Shown here: one piece after another, positions 1 to 4,799 of the stretch
How the letters are laid out: each line of letters starts with the position of its first letter
How positions within the stretch are numbered: the stretch's first letter is position 1
Source of the DNA: Prevotellaceae bacterium
GTDB lineage: Bacteria > Bacteroidota > Bacteroidia > Bacteroidales > UBA932
Reading direction: 5' to 3'
DNA: 5,083 nucleotides
Assembly: GCA_031254635.1 (NCBI GenBank)
Contig: JAIRUB010000047.1
Location: forward strand, 1 to 5,083
Program-made: the position numbers and the translations under genes
Notes under the pieces: generated by a model
Database searches by the model: none
The model's input: only the letters and a program-made list of their open reading frames with translations
What the model was told of the DNA's origin: nothing

Positions 1-143
1 CTTCTCGAAATATTGTACTTTTTCGCTGCAAAGTTAAGCGAAATTTGACCATTGTTGATTTGGTCAATGACGAAAGTTTTGAACTTAAATGAACACTCTT
101 TGCCCTTCATTTTTCGGCAAGCCTGATTCTTCTCTAACTCCAT
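1..143 (-). CDS. Transposase-type helix-turn-helix protein, N-terminal part (runs off left edge)
   Basis: The frame opens at an ATG (143-141, minus strand) and stays open for 47 codons to the window edge, so only the N-terminus is visible. After a short charged leader (MELEKNQACRKMKGKE), residues about 18-47 read FKFKTFVIDQINNGQISLNF then AAKKYNIS. This is the layout of the helix-turn-helix in IS3-type OrfA and related transposase N-termini: a basic/aromatic start, a xVxxIxxGxxS helix, then AAKKYxIS as recognition helix. Such a domain would bind the element's terminal repeats. A second in-frame ATG lies at 110-108. The gene points away from the transposase remnant on its right, only about 8 bp from that remnant's open frame. 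I found no clear terminal inverted repeat between them. It could instead be a non-transposase HTH regulator. The family assignment is by motif only; whether the gene is intact cannot be seen. Confidence 0.7.
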   Translation of the reverse strand, partial: MELEKNQACRKMKGKECSFKFKTFVIDQINNGQISLNFAAKKYNISR

Positions 144-151
144 AATTTTAA

Positions 152-430
152 TTTTTTGTTGAAATTAGAGTAACCTATTTTGGAACGACGCAATATGTCC
201 ATAAGCGGCTTAGAAACGCTTGTTTAAGCCTCAAACGCAATATGCCTTATTTGTGGATATGGTATGACCATATTGAGATAAATATTCCCAATACCAACAA
301 CTCATTGGAGGGTATGTTTACCGATTTAAAAACTAAACTGCGGAATCATCCCGCTCTCTCCAAAGAGCGTCGTAAAAATTTTATAGATGAATACTTTAGG
401 GAAATTTTTAAATTTTTCAGGCGGGATTAA
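152..430 (+). pseudogene. Transposase C-terminal remnant, IS256/Mutator-like (5' part lost)
   Basis: The frame is open from 152 to the TAA at 428-430 (92 codons), with in-frame stops just before it at 143-145 and 149-151. Transposase-like sequence extends upstream of the only ATG (242): QYVHKRLRNACLSLKRN precedes MPYLWIWYDH. The segment NIPNTNNSLEGMFTDLKTKL (about 255-332) matches the C-terminal block of IS256/Mutator-like DDE transposases, where the Glu (codon 308-310) is the expected third catalytic acid. LSKERRKNFIDEYF follows, as in Bacteroidota transposases of this kind. The catalytic Asp residues and the N-terminal DNA-binding part are absent, so this is a broken, non-functional copy. 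The ATG at 242 is an internal methionine and not a real start. An oppositely oriented transposase-like frame begins at 143, suggesting one element interrupted or replaced the other. The family name rests on motif memory. Confidence 0.82.
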
Positions 431-445
431 TCCCGCCTGAAAAAT
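412..445. repeat. Perfect 34-nt palindrome over the transposase stop codon
   Basis: The arm ATTTTTCAGGCGGGATT (412-428) is followed directly by its exact reverse complement (429-445). The RNA could form a GC-rich stem (CAGGCGGGA paired with UCCCGCCUG) closed by a UUAA loop. The transposase TAA (428-430) lies at the centre. The T run is on the 5' arm and the A run on the 3' arm, the reverse of a standard intrinsic terminator. It may still limit readthrough, or may be a structure of the mobile-element end. It sits between the remnant and the flavoprotein gene. Confidence 0.93.
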
Positions 446-503
446 CACCACTTTTGAGCATTAGTGAAAAAACGTACAATTTTATCACTACTTTTGACTA
501 TTA
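444..503 (+). repeat. Imperfect 20-bp direct repeat, two copies 40 bp apart
   Basis: Copy 1 (444-463) is ATCACCACTTTTGAGCATTA and copy 2 (484-503) is ATCACTACTTTTGACTATTA; 17 of 20 positions agree, with a shared core of ACTTTTGA. Copy 1 abuts the palindrome at the end of the transposase remnant. Copy 2 ends 4 bp before the predicted -7 box of the downstream gene. They could be paired binding sites for a regulator, a transposase-binding motif at an element end, or a chance duplication; the sequence does not decide. Confidence 0.6.
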
Positions 504-507
504 TACC

Positions 508-515
508 TATCTTTG
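508..515 (+). promoter_or_regulatory. Predicted Bacteroidota -7 promoter box for the GltD-like gene
   Basis: TATCTTTG matches the Bacteroidota primary sigma factor consensus TAnnTTTG exactly. It lies 37 bp upstream of the ATG at 553, leaving room for a 5' leader of about 30 nt. No TTTG box is found at the usual -33 distance; the nearest TTTTG (492-496) is too close. The match supports a start at 553 and shows that the gene can be transcribed independently of the transposase remnant. Confidence 0.6.
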
Positions 516-552
516 CATAAACAAATTGACGATTAGAAACAATAAGAGATTT

Positions 553-1935
553 ATGGCCAATAAAATACCCCGTCTTGAAGCGCGTGAGCAAGACCCTAAG
601 GTACGTGCACAAAATTTTGAAGAAGTATGTTACGGATTCACCATGGAAGAAGCACAACTCGAAGCATCGCGGTGCATACAATGCAAAAAGCCGAAATGCG
701 TGGACGCTTGTCCGGTGAATATCCAAATACCGCAATTTATTGCAGAAGTGCATAATGGCGACATGAAGGAAGCTGCCCGCATACTTTTCACTGATAACAG
801 CTTGCCCGCCGTATGCGGCCGTGTGTGCCCGCAGGAAACCCAATGTGAGGGAGTGTGCATTTTAGGTGCGAAGGGCCAGCCGGTAAACATAGGCAAGCTT
901 GAGCGCTTTGTGGCCGACTGGAGTAGCGAGAACGGCATAGTGTTTACCGAAAAACAAACGCCTAATGGTAAGAAGGTGGCTATTGTTGGCAGCGGACCTG
1001 CCGGCTTGGCCTGTGCTACCGACCTGGCAAAAATGGGCTATACCGTTACTGTTTTTGAAGCTTTACACAAGCCCGGCGGCGTGCTGGAATATGGTATTCC
1101 CGAATTTCGTCTGCCTAAGGAAAGGGTGGTGAAAAAAGAAATCGACAATCTGAAGAAATTAGGTGTCATCATTGAAACCAACGTGATTATTGGGCGTACT
1201 ATTACGGTAGACGACCTCTTTGATAAAGAAAATTTTGGTGCTGTGTTCATTGGCTCCGGCGCGGGACTACCTAAGTTTATGGGAATCCCCGGCGAGAATC
1301 TGAACGGTGTTTTCTCGGCCAATGAATTTCTTACCCGCAATAACCTCATGCGCGCTTACGATACAACTTATGACACGCCGATTTTTGTGGGACATAATGT
1401 GGCTGTAGTGGGCGGCGGCAATGTGGCTATGGACGCCGCCCGTACGGCCTTGCGTTTGGGCGCAAAGGTAACAGTGGTATATCGTCGTACCGAAAAAGAA
1501 TTACCGGCGCGTGTAGAAGAAGTACACCACGCCAAGGAAGAGGGTATTATTTTCCACTTTCTGACCAATCCAACGGAGGTGTTGGGTAATGAAAATGGCT
1601 GGGTGCGTGGCTTGCGTTGTATTCAAATGAAATTAGGCGAACCCGATGAGAGTGGTCGTCGTAGTCCAGTAGAAATTCCCAATTCCCACTTCGAAGTAGC
1701 TGCCGATGTAATGATTATGTCACTCGGAACCTCGCCTAACCCATTAATAGCATCTACTACCCCCGGATTGGAAACCAACAAATGGCGCTGTTTGGTGGCG
1801 GATGACGATGGAGCCACCTCACGCCCCGGCGTATTTGCTGGTGGTGATGCTGTTACCGGCGCCGCTACGGTTATCTTGGCTATGGGTGCAGGCCGTAAAG
1901 CTGCTGCTGCTATTGACAGGTATCTTAATGGTTAA
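553..1935 (+). CDS. GltD/NfnB-family NADPH-dependent flavoprotein (glutamate synthase small-subunit-like, stand-alone type)
   Basis: This 460-aa protein has the full layout of the GltD/NfnB family, which moves electrons between NADPH, FAD and two [4Fe-4S] clusters in the cytoplasm. The N-terminal iron-sulfur domain has two Cys groups: C41, C44, C49, C53 (CIQCKKPKCVDACP) and C88, C92, C98, C102. The FAD Rossmann motif VAIVGSGPAGLACA is at 142-155. The NADPH motif VAVVGGGNVAMDAA is at 283-296, with R311-R312 in YRRTEKELPAR suited to bind the 2'-phosphate. GVFAGGD at 426-432 is the C-terminal FAD contact. The ATG at 553 was chosen because family homology begins at MANKIPRLEA and a promoter box lies at 508-515; an upstream TTG (454) would add 33 unrelated residues and would put that box inside the coding region. 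No large GltB subunit and no NfnA/SudB-like subunit is adjacent. It may be a homomeric 'GltA-type' glutamate synthase, an NfnB partner encoded apart, or another NADPH:acceptor oxidoreductase. Family certain, reaction not. Confidence 0.93.
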   Translation: MANKIPRLEAREQDPKVRAQNFEEVCYGFTMEEAQLEASRCIQCKKPKCVDACPVNIQIPQFIAEVHNGDMKEAARILFTDNSLPAVCGRVCPQETQCEGVCILGAKGQPVNIGKLERFVADWSSENGIVFTEKQTPNGKKVAIVGSGPAGLACATDLAKMGYTVTVFEALHKPGGVLEYGIPEFRLPKERVVKKEIDNLKKLGVIIETNVIIGRTITVDDLFDKENFGAVFIGSGAGLPKFMGIPGENLNGVFSANEFLTRNNLMRAYDTTYDTPIFVGHNVAVVGGGNVAMDAARTALRLGAKVTVVYRRTEKELPARVEEVHHAKEEGIIFHFLTNPTEVLGNENGWVRGLRCIQMKLGEPDESGRRSPVEIPNSHFEVAADVMIMSLGTSPNPLIASTTPGLETNKWRCLVADDDGATSRPGVFAGGDAVTGAATVILAMGAGRKAAAAIDRYLNG

Positions 1936-1962
1936 GCGTGAGACGTGAAGAGTTAAATAACT

Positions 1963-2397
1963 TTACCATTTCATCCCTTTATCCTTCTCCCGTTTTGCTT
2001 TTCGTTTCTCTACCATTTTTCTTTTGTCTGCCATGCTTACTTTCCTCTTGTTCTTCTTTGGTAGAACTATAGTTCCCTGATGAATAACCATCATTACTGC
2101 TCCGCGAGGTAGTTTGCTGCCTGCTTCCACCGAAATAGCTGTTACCGTTCCGGCAAAAGGAGCGCGAATAATATTGTGCATCTTCATTGCTACATAAACC
2201 ATAATTTCCTGACCAGCGGTTACGGTATCGCCTACCTTTACCATGATTTTTTCCACAGTTCCCGGTATGAACGATTTAATTTCTTCGGGATTTGGACGTA
2301 CCCAGGGCTTGCGCTTTTCATATTTTTTGGTATAGTTCGTTTCGTAAAGACGGCCGAACTCAAAAACACGTATTATTTGTTTTGGTGTATTTTCCAT
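1963..2397 (-). CDS. Biotin carboxyl carrier protein (biotin/lipoyl-attachment domain) with basic C-terminal tail
   Basis: This 144-aa protein carries the biotin that shuttles carboxyl groups between carboxylase half-reactions. The domain runs from about residue 42 (SFIPGTVEKIMVKVGDTVTA) through AMKMHN to about 107. Lys72 in VAMKM is the expected biotinylation site; the usual preceding Glu (EAMKM) is Val69 here. The N-terminal 40 residues (RLYETNYTKKYEKRKPWV) resemble the lead-in of Bacteroidota carrier proteins. The last 34 residues contain 16 Lys/Arg, an unusually basic tail. It starts 12 bp downstream of the carboxyltransferase stop in the same direction, so the two are almost certainly co-transcribed and act together. 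It is convergent with the flavoprotein gene, with 27 bp between stops and no clear terminator. It resembles both acyl-CoA carboxylase carriers and the carrier subunit of biotin-dependent decarboxylases. Confidence 0.92.
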   Translation of the reverse strand: MENTPKQIIRVFEFGRLYETNYTKKYEKRKPWVRPNPEEIKSFIPGTVEKIMVKVGDTVTAGQEIMVYVAMKMHNIIRAPFAGTVTAISVEAGSKLPRGAVMMVIHQGTIVLPKKNKRKVSMADKRKMVEKRKAKREKDKGMKW

Positions 2398-2409
2398 AAT
2401 AACAACGGT

Positions 2410-3960
2410 TTAAAATGGTGGAACACCATGTTTCTTGTAAGGCTGGCCTGCATTTTTATCCTTTGATACTTCAATAGCATGCAGTACAAATTTGCGGGTA
2501 TCTTTAGGTTCAATTACTGTATCGATATAACCCTTGGCGGCTGCCACATAAGGATTGGCAAATTTTTCTTTGTATTCGGCAACTTTTTGTTTACGCATGG
2601 CATTGGGATCAGGCGCTTCTGTAATTTCTTTACGGAAGATAATGTTTGCAGCACCTTCAGGCCCCATTACCGCAATTTCGGCCATGGGCCAGGCAAACAC
2701 GAAATCGGCGCGCAGGTGGCGGGAATTCATAGCAATGTAACCACCGCCGTAAGCTTTGCGGAGAATAACAGTAATGCGGGGAACAGTTGCTTCGCTGTAA
2801 GCATACAGCAGTTTGGCGCCATGACGGATTACGCCGGCATGCTCCTGATCGATACCCGGCAGATAACCCGGCAGGTCTTCCAAGGTTACCATAGGAATAT
2901 TGAATGCATCGCAGAAGCGAACGAAACGTGCAGCCTTATCGGACGAGTCGCAATCGAGTACGCCGGCCAAGGCCATCGGTTGGTTGGCAATAAAACCAAT
3001 GGTACGTCCGCCTATCCGTCCGTAGCCAATCACAATGTTAGGAGCCCATCGTTCCTGTACTTCGAAAAATTCGGAACCGTCGGCTATTGCACGAATAACA
3101 TCGCGAACGTCATAAGGCTTAACAGGGTCAATAGGAACAATTTTTTCGATGTTGAATTTTTTGTTAGGTTCTTTGGTTTCAGTTTGAAGCAAGCTCTTAG
3201 CATTGTTACTCCAGGGAATGTACGACAACAATTTTTTGATTTGTTCAAAACACTCTGTCTCGGTAAGGGCATAGAAATGTGCATTACCGGTAATTTCGCT
3301 GTGAATGCGGGCGCCGCCGAGTTCTTCCATTGAAATTTCTTCCCCCAGCACCGATTTAATCACCTCAGGGCCGGTAATAAACATCTTTGAAATGTTTTCT
3401 ACTACAAACACATAGTCGGTGAGGGCGGGGGAATACACCGCACCGCCAGCACAGGGGCCGAGAATTACTGAAATTTGGGGAATAACGCCACTGTTCAAGG
3501 TGTTGCGGAAGAAAATCTCACCGTATCCGGCTAAGGAATTTACCCCTTCCTGAATACGCGCTCCGCCAGAATCGTTAATGCCAATCAGGGGAATACGCAT
3601 ACGCAGGGCATAGTCCATCATTTTTACAATTTTACGGGCATGCATCGAACCTAAGGAGCCACCGGCTACCGTAAAGTCTTGCGCATAAACCGCTACCGAA
3701 CGGCCATGAATAGTGCCGGTACCGATGATTACACCATCGCCGGGCAGTTCTTTGCCGTCCATTCCGAACTCTCGTGCATCATGTTCAATGAACAAATCAT
3801 ATTCATGGAACGAACCTTCATCTAATAGTTGGTTGATGCGCTCGCGTGCAGGGAGCTTGCCCATAGCTATTTGCTTGGCGATAGCTTGTTCGCCGCCGCC
3901 TTGTTCAGCCTTTGCACGCCGTTTGTTCAAATCTCTTTTTAGAGTACCTAAATTTACCAT
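2410..3960 (-). CDS. Acyl-CoA carboxyltransferase (PccB/MmdA family, carboxylase beta / decarboxylase alpha subunit)
   Basis: This 516-aa cytoplasmic enzyme moves the carboxyl group between carboxybiotin and an acyl-CoA; the length is normal for the family. The N-terminal crotonase-like half contains DFTVAGGSLGSMHARKI (95-111), the SGGARIQEG oxyanion segment (131-139) and GPCAGGAVYSPAL (168-180). The C-terminal half contains ANQPMALAGVLDCDSSDKAA (325-344), FVRFCDAFNIPMVTLEDLPG (346-365), the second oxyanion turn KAYGGGYIAM (402-411) and FAWPMAEIAVMGPEGAANII (422-441). The end FANPYVAAAKGYID...KKHGVPPF is typical. Ile409 stands where propionyl-CoA carboxylases of the PccB type usually have Asp (GAYD), so a substrate other than propionyl-CoA, or a decarboxylase role, is possible. 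The next gene downstream is its biotin carrier; no biotin carboxylase (AccC/PccA) or sodium-pumping beta subunit (MmdB) is nearby. The ATG at 3960 gives the family N-terminus (a basic helix LKRDLNKRRAKAEQGG). Confidence 0.94.
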   Translation of the reverse strand: MVNLGTLKRDLNKRRAKAEQGGGEQAIAKQIAMGKLPARERINQLLDEGSFHEYDLFIEHDAREFGMDGKELPGDGVIIGTGTIHGRSVAVYAQDFTVAGGSLGSMHARKIVKMMDYALRMRIPLIGINDSGGARIQEGVNSLAGYGEIFFRNTLNSGVIPQISVILGPCAGGAVYSPALTDYVFVVENISKMFITGPEVIKSVLGEEISMEELGGARIHSEITGNAHFYALTETECFEQIKKLLSYIPWSNNAKSLLQTETKEPNKKFNIEKIVPIDPVKPYDVRDVIRAIADGSEFFEVQERWAPNIVIGYGRIGGRTIGFIANQPMALAGVLDCDSSDKAARFVRFCDAFNIPMVTLEDLPGYLPGIDQEHAGVIRHGAKLLYAYSEATVPRITVILRKAYGGGYIAMNSRHLRADFVFAWPMAEIAVMGPEGAANIIFRKEITEAPDPNAMRKQKVAEYKEKFANPYVAAAKGYIDTVIEPKDTRKFVLHAIEVSKDKNAGQPYKKHGVPPF

Positions 3961-3962
3961 AA

Positions 3963-3977
3963 TTAGTTAGTTAGTTA
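3963..3977. repeat. Tandem TTAG tetranucleotide (3.75 copies) at the carboxyltransferase start
   Basis: TTAGTTAGTTAGTTA on the plus strand reads TAACTAACTAACTAA on the coding strand and ends 2 bp before the ATG of the carboxyltransferase. It occupies the place of a ribosome-binding site. Short tandem repeats here can vary in copy number and change leader length, but no effect can be shown from one sequence. Confidence 0.8.
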
Positions 3978-4003
3978 TACATAGGTTCATAGGAAAGGAA
4001 TTG

Positions 4004-4011
4004 CAATGATA
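4004..4011 (-). promoter_or_regulatory. Possible -7 promoter box for the carboxyltransferase-carrier operon
   Basis: On the minus strand TATCATTG differs from TAnnTTTG at one position and lies 43 bp upstream of the ATG at 3960. No TTTG box is seen at the usual -33 distance. The box lies in the 118-bp region between this operon and the divergent nitroreductase gene, where its promoter must be unless transcription starts elsewhere. Weak assignment. Confidence 0.35.
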
Positions 4012-4043
4012 GGCTTTTTTATGAATAGTTTAAAATTTTTGCT

Positions 4044-4051
4044 TACATTTG
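4044..4051 (+). promoter_or_regulatory. Predicted Bacteroidota -7 promoter box for the exported nitroreductase gene
   Basis: TACATTTG matches TAnnTTTG exactly, 27 bp upstream of the ATG at 4079, which would give a leader of about 20 nt. No TTTG is present at the standard -33 position; the upstream DNA is an AT-rich tract (TTTAAAATTTTTGC). It is divergent from the carboxylase operon promoter, with the two candidate boxes 32 bp apart. Confidence 0.6.
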
Positions 4052-4078
4052 TAACTTAATGTTAAAAACTTTATTACT

Positions 4079-4684
4079 ATGAAAAGGTATATTATTCTAT
4101 CACTCACCTGCTTGCTATTTTTTTCAGGAATTTCGGCACAGGACATCACATTGCCTGTACCTCAAATAGAGGGCGGACTTCCTCTAATGCAGGCGCTTAG
4201 CAAACGTCAAACGCTCAGGACATTCTCTTCTAAAGAGTTAGATGTGCAAACCCTTTCTAACCTACTTTGGGCTGCTAATGGCTTCAACCGCAGCGATAAA
4301 CGTACTGCTCCAACTGCTATGAACCGTCAGGAACTCGAAATTTACGTTGTGCTATCTACCGGAGCCTATTGGCATGATGCAAAAAATAATGTTTTGATGC
4401 AAAAAAGCACGGAAGATTTACGCGCACTCACCGGCAAACAGGATTTTGTAGCAACGGCGCCACTAAACATTATTATAGTGGCCGATACGGAAAAGCAAGC
4501 CGGTAAAGAATACCAATATATTGATGCAGGATACATTTCCCAAAACATATATTTATTCTGTGCCTCGGAGGGTTTAGCTACTGTAGTGCGTGGTATGGTT
4601 GACCGTGAAGTTTTAGCTAAAGCCTTGAATTTCTCCGATACTCAAGCGATAGTTGTAGTACAGACTGTTGGGTATCAGCAATAG
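4079..4684 (+). CDS. Exported nitroreductase-family (FMN-binding) protein
   Basis: This 201-aa protein starts with a Sec-type signal peptide: MKR, then the hydrophobic core YIILSLTCLLFFSG, with likely cleavage after Ala20 (SGISA|QD). No lipobox Cys and no twin arginine is present, so a soluble periplasmic protein is expected. The mature 181 residues fit the nitroreductase/SagB-like fold: SKRQTLRTFS (41-50) corresponds to the SxRxSxRxF phosphate/FMN-binding segment, LDVQTLSNLLWAANGFNR (54-71) is the following helix, and RTAPTAMNRQELEIYVV (75-91) carries the Ser/Thr-Pro-Ser/Ala-Asn-type FMN contact. IDAGYISQNIYLFCASEGLA (148-167) is the conserved dimer-core helix, and QTVGY (195-199) is the usual end. 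Members use FMN to reduce or oxidise small substrates with NAD(P)H or other donors; the substrate here is unknown. It is probably monocistronic or loosely linked to the next gene 115 bp downstream. Confidence 0.9.
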   Translation: MKRYIILSLTCLLFFSGISAQDITLPVPQIEGGLPLMQALSKRQTLRTFSSKELDVQTLSNLLWAANGFNRSDKRTAPTAMNRQELEIYVVLSTGAYWHDAKNNVLMQKSTEDLRALTGKQDFVATAPLNIIIVADTEKQAGKEYQYIDAGYISQNIYLFCASEGLATVVRGMVDREVLAKALNFSDTQAIVVVQTVGYQQ

Positions 4685-4799
4685 ATTTATGAGTGATGAA
4701 TGATGGGTTATGATTTGTTCTGAAGCGATAAGTTAGACTGTCGCCTTAGTGAATGTCAATAACCATAGAGGTGTCTTATTCTGAAAACGAGTATATTTT
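4685..4799. other. Intergenic spacer between the two exported-protein genes
   Basis: These 115 bp hold no convincing hairpin terminator and no exact TAnnTTTG box at a usable distance. TATATTTT (4792-4799) is close to the consensus but abuts the ATG and cannot serve it. The first 30 bases are built from repeated ATGA/TGATG-like words (TGAGTGATGAATGATGGG). The two genes may share a transcript, or the downstream promoter may be diverged. Confidence 0.5.

Noticed and set aside
242..430. A 62-aa independent small protein starting at ATG 242
   Set aside because: Transposase-like sequence continues in frame upstream of this ATG for about 30 codons, so it is the tail of a broken gene.
412..445. Standard Rho-independent terminator
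   Set aside because: The stem is strong, but no U run follows it in either direction; the A/T runs are in the reverse order.
494..504. Sigma-70-like promoter from TTGACT and TATTAT
   Set aside because: The two boxes overlap or nearly touch, far from a workable spacing; the TAnnTTTG box at 508-515 explains the gene better.
454..552. N-terminal extension of the GltD-like protein from a TTG start at 454
   Set aside because: The 33 extra residues do not look like the family N-terminus, they include one direct-repeat copy and the TATCTTTG promoter box, and a good ATG with the expected sequence follows at 553.
445..843. Minus-strand open frame of 132 codons
   Set aside because: It is antisense to the iron-sulfur domain of the GltD-like gene, and its Cys-rich look mirrors that coding sequence.
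2479..3333. Long plus-strand open frame of 284 codons
   Set aside because: It lies wholly antisense to the well-supported carboxyltransferase, and its translation has no recognisable domain.
4079..4141. Lipoprotein signal in the nitroreductase N-terminus
   Set aside because: The only Cys (residue 11) is inside the hydrophobic core with no lipobox pattern leading to the cleavage site.
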